From assembly GCA_043820045.1 (NCBI GenBank), contig JBDREF010000053.1, forward strand, positions 1 to 20,936: a stretch of DNA of 20,936 nt, in the 5' to 3' direction. Source of the stretch: JBDREF01 sp043820045 (GTDB lineage Bacteria > Planctomycetota > Phycisphaerae > Sedimentisphaerales > Anaerobacaceae). The position numbers and the translations under genes were made by a program. Below the pieces are notes generated by a model that was not told where the DNA came from, ran no database searches, and saw only the letters and a program-made list of their open reading frames with translations. This document shows positions 1-7,631 of this stretch, piece after piece. Positions within the stretch are counted from its first letter, which is position 1; each line of letters starts with the position of its first letter.

Positions 1-35
1 CCATGCCTCTGGCTCAAAGCGGAAAATCCCAGGGC

Positions 36-57
36 TCTGGGGACTTCAGTCCCCAGA
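36..57. repeat. Perfect palindrome (REP-like hairpin)
   Basis: Two 10-base arms, TCTGGGGACT and AGTCCCCAGA, are separated by 2 bases. As RNA or single-stranded DNA this folds as a 9-bp stem with a TTCA tetraloop. It lies just downstream (on the minus strand) of the point where the GT2 gene loses family similarity. No T-run follows on either strand, so an intrinsic terminator is unlikely. It resembles REP-type palindromes or the subterminal hairpins of IS200/IS605-type elements, but no transposase is visible and the element runs to the window edge. Confidence 0.5.
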
Positions 58-92
58 ACAGAACTCGAACTAAAAGTGTGCAACCGGACGGC

Positions 93-692
93 TCAACATG
101 ATCCGCAACGCTTGTGTTGCACTTCGCATGTTAATCCGCCAATCAACATTTCGATTGTGTAACTGAAACCGTTCATGACAGAAAGCCTGATAGCAGCCAT
201 GCGACTTACGGCACGAAATCCACTGGGTGCATCGGGAACATCAGCATCAGCCTTGGACAAATGCCTGACTACCCTGCTGCCAAGCCGCTGGAGGACTTTC
301 TTGATCCAGGGGAATTCGCTTTGTTCGTTAATATTGCGGCAGCCAACCACGATGTCACAATGTTTATCGAGAATCGGCTTCACCAACTTATCTATGTCCG
401 CCCCCTGGTATTGATTGTCGCCGTCTGTGTTGACGATAATGTCTGCACCCAGGAAAAGGCAGGCTTCAATACCTCTGCCGTAACTTGCGGCCAACCCGAG
501 ATTCCGGCCGTTTTTCACGACATAGTCGATCCCAAGCCTCTTTGCAACCTCCACCGTGTTATCAGTGCTGCCGTCATCAATGATCAGCGTATATATCTCA
601 TCTATTCCTTCAATTTTGCGAGGAAGATCCGAAACGACCAAAGGCAAAGTCTCCTCCTCGTTGAAACATGGAATTTGGATGAACAATTTCAT
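93..692 (-). CDS. GT2 family glycosyltransferase (DPM1-like), aberrant C-terminus
   Basis: This is a cytoplasmic or membrane-peripheral inverting glycosyltransferase of family 2, likely to move a sugar from a nucleotide- or polyprenyl-linked donor during polysaccharide assembly. The 199-aa protein starts with MKLFIQIPCFNEEE. The GT-A hallmarks are PCFNEEE at residues 8-14, the DDGSTDN segment near 39-45 and the metal-binding DGDNQ at 90-94. The family signature FSYTIEML occurs near 176-183. After Ile184 (position 140) the family-like sequence stops and is replaced by a 15-residue cysteine-rich tail, so the usual C-terminal extension seems to be missing. The start at 692 fits the family; an in-frame ATG at 749, with GGAAGG six bases upstream, would add 19 residues. 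It is the last gene of the polysaccharide run. A truncation by a mobile element or by frameshift is possible. Confidence 0.8.
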   Translation of the reverse strand: MKLFIQIPCFNEEETLPLVVSDLPRKIEGIDEIYTLIIDDGSTDNTVEVAKRLGIDYVVKNGRNLGLAASYGRGIEACLFLGADIIVNTDGDNQYQGADIDKLVKPILDKHCDIVVGCRNINEQSEFPWIKKVLQRLGSRVVRHLSKADADVPDAPSGFRAVSRMAAIRLSVMNGFSYTIEMLIGGLTCEVQHKRCGSC

Positions 693-824
693 TTTCCCAG
701 GCTCCAGCAGCGAAGCTCTCGGATCGGATTGAGGAGGACTCAAACTCATGAGTTACCTTCCGGCCTCAAGCTTCGTTCGTTGGGATACTTCGCTCCGCAT
801 ATCTTTGAGCCTTTATTCTGCATG

Positions 825-2099
825 TCAACTGCTTGCTGTTTGCCGGGCTACGAGCATCTGATAAAGCTCGATCATTTCTCTCGCCGTCGAATCGTCTTTT
901 AGGAAAGCCAGCGATTTACCGCCCTTCTCGCCCATTCTCTTTGCAATGTCCGGGCTCGATAGCAATACCGTGAGTTTCTCGGCGAATGCCTCGGGCCTGT
1001 TGTAATCGCTTACGAGAAGGCCGTTTTCGCCATCTTCAACAAACTCCTCGGTCGCCCCTATCCGGCTTGTCACAACCGGTTTTCCCATCGCCAACGCCTC
1101 CAGCAGGATAACCGGGCCGAACTCCTTTGGCCACTGGTGAGGAACGACAACGACGTCGCACTGGGATATAATAGATAAGACTTCCGGGTTTTCCTTCTTG
1201 CCAAGGAAAATCACCCTGTCGGTGATGCCACAGTCAGCTATGCGCCGTTTTATCTTGTCTTCGAACCAGCCAGCTCCGGTGCCAATAAGATACAAGTTCG
1301 CACGACCGACAGTTTTTGCCGTCCGGGCAAATGCTTCTACCAGTATGTCAGTGCCGTTTTCCTCCGACAGCCAACCGGCAAACACGGCTGCGGGCCTGAC
1401 TACCTTCACATCGGTTGGCCCCGGTGAAGCCAACTTGTAGTGGTATATCACACGAATCTTCTCCCCGGGTATGCCGTATTCAACCAGGCGGTTCCTGGAG
1501 ATGTTGGTAAGAGTGACATACGCGCTGAGCTTCGGGAGAAGGCGATTGAACTGCCTCGCTCTCAGGGCCAGCAGGGTTTTCAGAATAAATTTGGGAACGT
1601 ATCGAACGAGTTTCTTGACAGGCCCATTACTAAGAATATCCAGGCAGTCGCAGCAACGTGCGCCGTGGTAGGCCGTACAACTGCTGCCGTCCGGCCTGCG
1701 AATGAAGGTCGTAGGGCAGAAGATAAAGTAGTCAGGCACGGTGAAAACTACCGGGATTTTCAAACGCAGACATGCCCTGACCGTCGGCAGGAACAAGTAC
1801 TTGGCGTTAATGTGCACAACATCCGGTCTTGTTTCTCTCAATCTTCTGCAAATGTCCCGGAAAGCCAATATGTCTATGGGAAAATTTCTTGCCAGAGCGC
1901 CAAGACGTTTCGCCAGCGTATTGACAGGATATATCGTCGTATGGTTGTCAGCGTGAGGAAAATCCCACGGGGTTGTCAGGAAGAACACTTCACAGCCGCT
2001 GCTCCTCAACATCTGGCCGAGTGTAACGGCTATCAGTTCGGCTCCGCTCCACAGTTTATGATATTTGGGCAGATAATCGGTGACTATGCAGACTTTCAT
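825..2099 (-). CDS. GT4 family glycosyltransferase
   Basis: The protein is 424 aa and a retaining GT-B fold glycosyltransferase, expected to act at the cytoplasmic face of the membrane on a lipid-linked glycan. The N-terminal Rossmann domain (about 1-200) begins MKVCIVTDYLPKYHKLWSGAE, the usual G-A-E acceptor-side loop. The C-terminal donor domain shows VFAGWLSEENGTDIL near 239-253 and the EX7E motif between E326 and E334, followed by GKPVVTSRIGATEEF. A cysteine cluster (CC-DC, about 149-152) sits in the N-terminal domain, as in some relatives. The start lies 7 bases after the stop of the upstream nucleotidyltransferase, so the two genes are very likely co-transcribed. The ribosome-binding site is weak, consistent with translational coupling. 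The sugar and acceptor cannot be told from the sequence. Confidence 0.9.
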   Translation of the reverse strand: MKVCIVTDYLPKYHKLWSGAELIAVTLGQMLRSSGCEVFFLTTPWDFPHADNHTTIYPVNTLAKRLGALARNFPIDILAFRDICRRLRETRPDVVHINAKYLFLPTVRACLRLKIPVVFTVPDYFIFCPTTFIRRPDGSSCTAYHGARCCDCLDILSNGPVKKLVRYVPKFILKTLLALRARQFNRLLPKLSAYVTLTNISRNRLVEYGIPGEKIRVIYHYKLASPGPTDVKVVRPAAVFAGWLSEENGTDILVEAFARTAKTVGRANLYLIGTGAGWFEDKIKRRIADCGITDRVIFLGKKENPEVLSIISQCDVVVVPHQWPKEFGPVILLEALAMGKPVVTSRIGATEEFVEDGENGLLVSDYNRPEAFAEKLTVLLSSPDIAKRMGEKGGKSLAFLKDDSTAREMIELYQMLVARQTASS

Positions 2100-2106
2100 G
2101 ACGTTC

Positions 2107-2832
2107 TTACAGATGCGAGAAATAAGAGTTCATTTCCTCCAACTCCTTGTTGGAGTTCATGTTAAAATATCTATCGCATATCATGAAAGATCTTACGACG
2201 TGACCTTCATCTATCACACACTGGATTAGATCCGGAAGCTCCTTTTCGCCGCGTTTCTGATTAATGGGCGTCTGATCAATGTACTCGAAAATCTCATATT
2301 TAAATATACAGTTGCCCGTCCCCATAATGTCGTTCATCGGCTTCGACGGTTTTTCTATTAGCCGATATATTTGGCTGCCTTGCGATTGAATAATCGAATA
2401 AGTTTTCTTTATCAAATCTGTATCGTCAACCCTGACAACGCCGCAAATTCCAAAAAGGTTCTCTTTCTCAAAAACATCTATCATTTCCTGGTGTCGCGGG
2501 CCGACCATCACTTCGTCGCCGAGCATCAGCATAAAATCTTCTTTTCCGACAGTCTCCTTTGCGCATTCAACGGCATGAACCAGCCCTTTAGGTTCCGATT
2601 GAATTACATATTTGATGGATTTGCCGTCATAGCTGTTTCCGTAAGCATTTATTATCTCCTCGGCTCTGTACCCTACGACAACAACCATCTCGCTAACGTC
2701 AGTAGATGCCGCGCACTCGAAGCTGTATTCAATAGCGGCCCGGCCGTTAACAGGAATCATACATTTATTTCTTTCGGCGGAGAGCTTGTCCAAACGCTTC
2801 CCACGGCCTCCCGCCAAAATCAGCGCTTTCAT
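2107..2832 (-). CDS. Sugar-phosphate nucleotidyltransferase
   Basis: The 241-aa protein would join an NTP and a sugar-1-phosphate to give an NDP-sugar in the cytoplasm, supplying the neighbouring epimerase and glycosyltransferases. The N-terminus carries the nucleotide-binding loop LAGGRGKRL (6-14) and the following NKCMIPVNGR segment. The usual PK before the PV segment reads NK here. An LGDE motif near residue 105 fits the metal-binding aspartate of the family. IEKP and GTGNCIF segments match the sugar-binding half. The length suits the short single-domain RfbA/RffH-like or GCD1-like class with no left-handed beta-helix domain. A GGAG/GAGG site precedes the ATG, and only 6 bases separate it from the epimerase stop. 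Base specificity is not determinable. Confidence 0.88.
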   Translation of the reverse strand: MKALILAGGRGKRLDKLSAERNKCMIPVNGRAAIEYSFECAASTDVSEMVVVVGYRAEEIINAYGNSYDGKSIKYVIQSEPKGLVHAVECAKETVGKEDFMLMLGDEVMVGPRHQEMIDVFEKENLFGICGVVRVDDTDLIKKTYSIIQSQGSQIYRLIEKPSKPMNDIMGTGNCIFKYEIFEYIDQTPINQKRGEKELPDLIQCVIDEGHVVRSFMICDRYFNMNSNKELEEMNSYFSHL

Positions 2833-2838
2833 GGTACC

Positions 2839-3876
2839 TCAGCTCTCCTTATTACCGAAAATACCCTTGTTTTCCCGAATCCAGTCCGTCAGAAGTCGGA
2901 TTCCTTCTTCGGGCATGACCCTGGGGCTCCACTGCAAATGCCTGCGGGCCTTCGTGATATCGCAAACAAAGTACCTCAAGTCGGACGGCCTGTCGGGAGC
3001 AAACTTGACTTGGGGCCTTCTCCCGTCAATCTTCTCCAGAATATCTATACAATCGAGAAGGGATATCATGGTCTGTCCCGAGCCGCCTATGTTGTAGATT
3101 CCCGGCTTCCTGTGCCTGTAGAAAGCATCGAACGCCTCACATACGTCAGTAGCATAAATGATGTCCCTTACCTGCCTGCCGGTCCCGAAGATTGTTATGG
3201 GCCAACTCAGGACTGTTCGAATCGAAAAGTTGGCCACCCACCCGTGATCCTCGCCTCCGAATTGCCGTGTACCATATATGCCCGTAAGACGAAAACTCGC
3301 CGCTTCGAGTTTGTACGTGTCAATATATGTCTTAATGTAAATATCACCCGCTCCCTTCGAAGCATGCAACGGCGTAATGGAACCTTCCAATGTGGGATGT
3401 GACTCGTCTATTCCCTCCGGATCTCTGACGTAACGATTGCCCTTCTCCGTCAACGATTCATTAATCTTGTTGCCGTACACATGAACAGTAGCACAGCTCG
3501 CCACGGGGATCTTCAGCTTTCGTGCGACTTCCAGAACATTGAATGTGCCAAGAACATTGGTGGTTATGTCCAGTCTCGGATCTTCCCAGCTAATGGTCAT
3601 GGCCGGCTGGGCTGCGGTGTGAACGAGATAGTCACAACCCTGGGAATTGTCGAGCAGTTCTTCAAAGTCTCTGATATCGGCCTTGACCATCTTGACGCCA
3701 AGGCTCTTGAGATAGTTCCAGTTGTAATCACGCGCCAGATCAGCGGCAAACCCGGTCCTCTTCAGCTCATGTTTGGTCATGTTGTCATAAGAGACAACCT
3801 CATGGCCTTTCTCAACATAATACTCGCACACATGTGAGCCCAGGAAACCGCATCCACCCGTCACCAATACGCGCAT
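2839..3876 (-). CDS. Extended-SDR NAD-dependent epimerase/dehydratase
   Basis: The 345-aa protein is an extended short-chain dehydrogenase/reductase of the nucleotide-sugar epimerase/dehydratase type. The NAD-binding loop TGGCGFLGSH (6-15) is intact and D31 is the usual ribose-binding acid. The AAQPAMTISWEDP segment (88-100) and FRLTGIYG (195-202) are typical of NDP-sugar epimerases. The active site is unusual: where the family has YxxxK, this protein has LHASK (170-174), so the lysine is kept but the catalytic tyrosine is Leu. T130 stands at the Ser/Thr position before VYG. The start has a strong AAAGGAG site. It is the first gene of the SDR, nucleotidyltransferase, GT4, GT2 run. Substrate is unknown; CDP-paratose/UDP-glucose epimerase-like proteins are the nearest style. 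Confidence 0.87.
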   Translation of the reverse strand: MRVLVTGGCGFLGSHVCEYYVEKGHEVVSYDNMTKHELKRTGFAADLARDYNWNYLKSLGVKMVKADIRDFEELLDNSQGCDYLVHTAAQPAMTISWEDPRLDITTNVLGTFNVLEVARKLKIPVASCATVHVYGNKINESLTEKGNRYVRDPEGIDESHPTLEGSITPLHASKGAGDIYIKTYIDTYKLEAASFRLTGIYGTRQFGGEDHGWVANFSIRTVLSWPITIFGTGRQVRDIIYATDVCEAFDAFYRHRKPGIYNIGGSGQTMISLLDCIDILEKIDGRRPQVKFAPDRPSDLRYFVCDITKARRHLQWSPRVMPEEGIRLLTDWIRENKGIFGNKES

Positions 3877-4195
3877 TCCATCTCCTTTCTTTAAGTTTGC
3901 TATGAGAAACCGATACGGGACGTGCCTTTTCCTACGGGAATCGGCGTGGTAGAGACAATATGCGCCGCACGGCGCTGAAAAAACTCGGCGTTCTTATCCC
4001 CCGCCATCTGATTCGCAATCGATTTCTCCAGATTTGCCCGAGAGGGTCATTTTGCCTGGACTCCGTCCCCGTGGGTTGCAGTCGAACGCTTCTGCAAGAA
4101 ACACGCCGAGCAAAAACGGCTGCAATCTCGAAAGTCCCGTCCTCGTCAACAGGTTAACAGAAACGATCAGTCAACTTTCTATTAAGAAAAAGCTT
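3877..4195. other. Intergenic gap, no gene seen
   Basis: The gap of about 320 bases lies between the Wzz-like gene and the epimerase, both leftward. It contains a 6-bp GC-rich hairpin, GCGCCG-CA-CGGCGC (3962-3975), without a following T-run. Short plus-strand open frames here have no ribosome-binding site and no recognisable product. A promoter for the epimerase operon is expected but no convincing -35/-10 pair was found. Confidence 0.5.
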
Positions 4196-5302
4196 TCACG
4201 CAGCTTGAGCCTGTTTCTTTGGGATGTTTTCCAACAAGAAAGCTGCAAGTATGGTCACCATTAGTAACACCGCAAACATGGTCCCGGTCCTTCTGCCGGT
4301 ACCTTTCGGCACACGATATACCCCGGGCTTGCCCACAACCGGCTTCGTTGTCGCCATCGTGTTTTCTATCCGTTTGATATATGCCCTCAAATAGCCCGCC
4401 GCTCCTCCGTCTTCATAATCGCTCATTACATTAGCCAGAAACGAACGAAACTCCCCCAGGGTATAGTACGAAGCCGCCTTGCTATTTACCTCTTCTAATA
4501 ACCTCTCGTTCAGACTTTGCAAAGTCTTGTAGTGTTCGCATTTCTTCTGATTCAAGCTGATGGTTTCTTCGATGTTAACTATGTTCGCATCAGTGGCCCG
4601 TATCTGGTAAGCCAGAGGCAAATATTCGCTGTTTTGGCGTACATTCTCGAATTGCAGAACGATATTGTCGGAGATTTTGCCTGATTCTTCAGGCTCCAGG
4701 TTCTTCAATCTTGCCAGTACCGCCTTTTTACTTTCCAGTTCAAGCTCCAGATCGAACTCGTTTTCCTCAATACCGGCCATTTTTGTCCTGAATTCGGCAA
4801 TAGCACTGCCCAATTTCTTCTTCACAGAGTACACTGGAAGAACCTCTTCAAAGTTGTTTCTCACAACAAAAGATGTTTTCTGTACATCGTCAGGCGAACT
4901 GCCCGCCACAGTCATGATCAGAAACGTGCCCGAGACTTCCAGCTTAATACCTGCATTGGACATTGCCATCGCGTACTCATCAAATCCAGCCTCCTTCAGC
5001 TTGGCAGCGAGCACTTCCCCGTTCTCGGCATCATAGAACTGGTCGAGCAACACTTTGCAGTCCTTTTCGTCCAGTCCGAGGTCGTAAGAGTAAGTCACCT
5101 TGTAATCGCACGGCGAGAAGAACATGGCCAAACCAACAACCAGCGTGGGCAGTGCCGTACCAAGCACGATGAAGTACTTGCGCCTCCATAGTACCGCGAA
5201 ATAATCTATCAGATTTATTTCGTCCTCGGAGGTACTGGATTTATCCCGATGATTCTTTGGATCTGGTTGGCTGTGCGGACAGTCACTCTGCGAATCTGCC
5301 AT
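4196..5302 (-). CDS. Wzz-like chain-length / polysaccharide co-polymerase protein
   Basis: The 368-aa inner-membrane protein has the topology of polysaccharide co-polymerases: a cytoplasmic N-terminus, a first membrane helix, a large coiled-coil-rich periplasmic domain and a final membrane helix. The Wzz-type entry motif EINLIDYFAVLWRRKYF (28-44) runs into TM1 (about 43-63). Charged, heptad-like helices occupy roughly 155-290. A proline/glycine-rich stretch (VGKPGVYRVPKGTG) leads into TM2 near 341-361, and the protein ends shortly after. There is no C-terminal tyrosine-kinase domain. Such proteins set glycan chain length with a Wzy polymerase or an export complex. Its place upstream of sugar-nucleotide and glycosyltransferase genes supports a role in exopolysaccharide or O-antigen assembly. 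AAGGAG precedes the ATG by about 11 bases. Confidence 0.82.
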   Translation of the reverse strand: MADSQSDCPHSQPDPKNHRDKSSTSEDEINLIDYFAVLWRRKYFIVLGTALPTLVVGLAMFFSPCDYKVTYSYDLGLDEKDCKVLLDQFYDAENGEVLAAKLKEAGFDEYAMAMSNAGIKLEVSGTFLIMTVAGSSPDDVQKTSFVVRNNFEEVLPVYSVKKKLGSAIAEFRTKMAGIEENEFDLELELESKKAVLARLKNLEPEESGKISDNIVLQFENVRQNSEYLPLAYQIRATDANIVNIEETISLNQKKCEHYKTLQSLNERLLEEVNSKAASYYTLGEFRSFLANVMSDYEDGGAAGYLRAYIKRIENTMATTKPVVGKPGVYRVPKGTGRRTGTMFAVLLMVTILAAFLLENIPKKQAQAA

Positions 5303-5568
5303 CCTCTCAGGCTCCTTCCTAAATTTGAGAAAAGAATACAGGTACCCCTCAAAGCTATGGATAGATTATTCTCTGCTTCTTCCTGTTGTTCGTCGCCAAC
5401 TTACCCCCTAACTACATAGATTATCGTCAACTGTTCCACTTCCGGACAGCTCGGTTCGAATAATAACCTGCCCAAGATCATTGGTCAAGCCTTTTTTCGC
5501 ACGCGAGAGCAGATTTTCAGCAACTTGGGCCATCCTTTGCCCTGGCGCTGCCGAACCTGAAACCATGT

Positions 5569-6093
5569 TCAGCAATTGCTGATCAATGCATGTGCGCTCG
5601 CGTAGGAACGCGCCAATAAGGGAGTGATTTTGCAGTCCTTGCAGGCCCAGTGAAACAGAATCTCCTGCTCCTGGGCATTCAGTCCGTTGGGGGCGTACGG
5701 CCGGCTTATGAACTGGCTCACACAGCAAGGCGGGTATCCGAATAGGAAGCCCTCGAATCGCTGGGTCTGGGCGGACTTGTCTATCGGGGTGTCTGAAAAG
5801 CAATGTTCATACAATTGGATATAGGCAGGCGTCCTGCTGAAAACCGTCTCGACAATCTCCCTGCCTGTCTTGGCCGTTCGCCGGACTTGTTTTGTTAACA
5901 GACCCATCTGGCGCAACAGCCCCAGCCCACCGTCATCCAACTCTTTTTCCCATCTGCTCAAAGGCTTGAGCCCTTCGTGAGTCAGCAGGGCAAGGTACGC
6001 CAATTCAAAGTCAATTTTCTTGAGGGCCCGGACAGATTTTTCGATCTCGGCTGAGCCAAACCCCAGACTCCCGCCGCCTTTTCTATCGGTCAT
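5569..6093 (-). CDS. Small cysteine-rich protein with FGYPPCC and HWACKDC motifs
   Basis: I do not recognise a named function. The 174-aa protein has a helical N-terminal half (about 13-95) and a compact cysteine-containing C-terminal half: FEGFLFGYPPCCVSQF (113-128), then EQEILFHWACKDCKITPLL (142-160). Four cysteines plus His148 could bind a metal. The pattern recalls the DUF483-like style of protein, but I could not check this. The ATG at 6093 overlaps the 3' end of the dockerin-like gene by 11 bases, with GAAGG about 8 bases upstream. A longer in-frame start at 6147 lies well inside that gene and is less likely. The overlap implies co-transcription and translational coupling with the exported EF-hand protein. 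No signal peptide or membrane helix is seen. Confidence 0.72.
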   Translation of the reverse strand: MTDRKGGGSLGFGSAEIEKSVRALKKIDFELAYLALLTHEGLKPLSRWEKELDDGGLGLLRQMGLLTKQVRRTAKTGREIVETVFSRTPAYIQLYEHCFSDTPIDKSAQTQRFEGFLFGYPPCCVSQFISRPYAPNGLNAQEQEILFHWACKDCKITPLLARSYASAHALISNC

Positions 6094-7279
6094 CGCTTTT
6101 GCCTTCGTTCGAGTCGGCGCCTTCCAGCCACTGCTCAGCGAACTCAATAAAATCGGCAGAATTCACCTTGCAGTCCTTATTGAAATCAGCGGGCTGATAT
6201 ATCGTTCCCAAATCGCCGCACCGGCGAGGCATATCCAGAATTTTCACCAAAAGCGGCACGTTCATTCGGCCCGTGCCGTGAACGTCGCCGGCGTAGCTAA
6301 ACGAGCCGTGCCCCATGTAGTGAAGCGCCAGTACAGGTACATCAATGGACAAGCCGAGCTTTAGATTTGTTACTTGCCAGTAGCCCATATTGACCGTCGT
6401 GCCGCATATGTCACAATATTCGAGACCTCGCTGCATGAAGTTCACCTTGTACAGAGCATGGACTTCGGGTCCGTTGGGGTCGAAAACCGGAAGAGCATCA
6501 ATTACCTCCGCACATTGCCCGGCAAGCTCGATGCCGTCAGCGGTCAGATCGTCATCCTGATCGGCGTCATACAGATCATAGCCCGCAGCCAGCTCTTCGG
6601 TGTCTTTCAACAAGTCACCATCGAGGTCGCCCCCCTCGACCGGCAGTCGATGGTCGTTTGGGTCGTAAGGGTACCGCGTCTCAAGAACCCTCAGCAATCG
6701 CCCAACATCGACCCTGCCATGATGAACATCGCCAAAACAGTCGAACGAGCCATGTTCCATGTAGTGCAACGCCAGATCGGGCAAGAGCGCCCCGTCAAGA
6801 GGATCGTTGGGATCGGGATACTGCAATTCGACCCGGGGGTTGAAAACCTCGACGCCGCCCATGTTCACCTTCCGGCCGCAGATATCGCACAGCTCGGAGC
6901 CGAAAAGTGCCCGCCTGATCTTGTATGGCCCGTACGGTATCGGCATCTTGGTTCCCGGAACGTAGAGATACAGTCTGTCGATTACGGCGGCACAGTGCTG
7001 AGCCAATTCAACGCCGTCCGCAATCGTGTTACGATTCTGGTCGAAATTGAATGGAAGATACCCGACGGCCGACTCTTCGGCGTCGGCGAGCAAATCGGCA
7101 TCGGCATCTCGGCTTACGGGCAATTGATGCCCATCCCGACCATCCCCGGCAAGGAGCTTGTTCATACCGCCCCCCAACCCGAATGTAATTGCAGCGGCCG
7201 TACCCGCGACGATGGCGCCCCGCCTGAACTTCCTGTTTTTCTGGCGGCCTCTCTGCTGCGATCTTCTTAGCCTTCTCAC
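6083..7279 (-). CDS. Exported protein with two CDICG/HYM-HGSF repeats and a terminal dockerin/EF-hand motif
   Basis: The 398-aa protein begins with a GTG codon preceded by AGGAGG at 5-6 bases. A very basic N-terminus (RRLRRSQQRGRQKNRKFRR) is followed by a hydrophobic, glycine/alanine-rich segment (21-38), consistent with export or anchoring. The body holds two homologous units, about 58-207 and 217-350. Each has an acidic D-x-D-x-D calcium-like loop and EExAxGY, then ADGxELAxxCAxVID, CDICG with VNMG (131-140 and 289-298), and LALHYM-HGSF with GDVH (169-186 and 318-334). The C-terminus has a 12-residue EF-hand loop, D365-x-N-x-D-x-K-x-N-x-x-D376, followed by FIEFAEQWLE, as in planctomycete dockerin-like tails. 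It probably binds Ca2+ outside the cytoplasm. The paired cysteines could bind metal. Function is unknown. Confidence 0.8.
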   Translation of the reverse strand: MRRLRRSQQRGRQKNRKFRRGAIVAGTAAAITFGLGGGMNKLLAGDGRDGHQLPVSRDADADLLADAEESAVGYLPFNFDQNRNTIADGVELAQHCAAVIDRLYLYVPGTKMPIPYGPYKIRRALFGSELCDICGRKVNMGGVEVFNPRVELQYPDPNDPLDGALLPDLALHYMEHGSFDCFGDVHHGRVDVGRLLRVLETRYPYDPNDHRLPVEGGDLDGDLLKDTEELAAGYDLYDADQDDDLTADGIELAGQCAEVIDALPVFDPNGPEVHALYKVNFMQRGLEYCDICGTTVNMGYWQVTNLKLGLSIDVPVLALHYMGHGSFSYAGDVHGTGRMNVPLLVKILDMPRRCGDLGTIYQPADFNKDCKVNSADFIEFAEQWLEGADSNEGKSDDR

Positions 7280-7329
7280 GTTTTCCTCCTATCCAAACCG
7301 CACGACGATACGTTGGACCGTTCATATGT

Positions 7330-7360
7330 ATTATACCAAATAGACCGCATTCTCGTCCAA
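7330..7360 (-). promoter_or_regulatory. Extended -10 promoter for the EF-hand protein operon
   Basis: Read on the minus strand, TGG-TATAAT (7338-7330) gives a perfect -10 with an extended TG. A TTGGAC -35-like box lies at 7360-7355 with a 19-base spacer, longer than ideal. The start point would be near 7323, giving a leader of about 45 bases to the AGGAGG/GTG start at 7279. Confidence 0.55.
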
Positions 7361-7495
7361 AAATTTCACGGCGGAGAAACCATCAAGATGGATTCATGTG
7401 TGGATGGTAGCCTTCCTTTGTGCATCGCAACCATAGATGAGGACTTGGCAAGTTGCGTTTGCAAGAGGATGAACCTCAACAACAATTTGTAAAAG

Positions 7496-7516
7496 AAAAA
7501 AAATGCCATTTTTTTT
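7496..7516. repeat. A/T-rich perfect palindrome
   Basis: Eight A's, TG, a single C, CA and eight T's form 10-base complementary arms around one base. It could extrude as a cruciform or act as a weak bidirectional stop, but the stem has almost no G-C pairs, so intrinsic termination is doubtful. Confidence 0.4.
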
Positions 7517-7530
7517 TGGTCTGGATTGGC

Positions 7531-7631
7531 TATAACCGAGCGGCATTTTATTGGACAGTGATAAGGCGGTTGAAAGATATCTGTTTGCCACAGCTATATG
7601 TGGTAGGATGTTCAGGAGGCGCTCGGTTATA
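7531..7631 (+). ncRNA. Candidate structured element framed by a 12-bp inverted repeat
   Basis: TATAACCGAGCG (7531-7542) is perfectly complementary to CGCTCGGTTATA (7620-7631). The 77 bases between them contain a smaller hairpin, CCACA-GCTATA-TGTGG (7588-7603 region). The arrangement fits a closed RNA domain of about 100 nt upstream of the 49-aa gene, or a very small inverted-repeat element. No flanking target-site duplication is visible. No known RNA family was recognised. The strand is assigned only because the downstream gene is on plus. Confidence 0.3.

Noticed and set aside
2371..3402. 343-codon plus-strand frame opposite the nucleotidyltransferase and epimerase genes
   Set aside because: It is antisense to two strongly supported genes and has no domain of its own.
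3962..3975. GC-rich hairpin as a terminator of the Wzz-like gene
   Set aside because: No T-run follows on the minus strand and the stem is only 6 bp.
5408..5803. 131-codon minus-strand frame overlapping the cysteine-rich protein
   Set aside because: Its 5' half is a frame shadow of the better-supported gene, no motif is visible, and the ribosome-binding site is poor. A frameshift joining the two was considered, but the real gene ends naturally after its last conserved segment.
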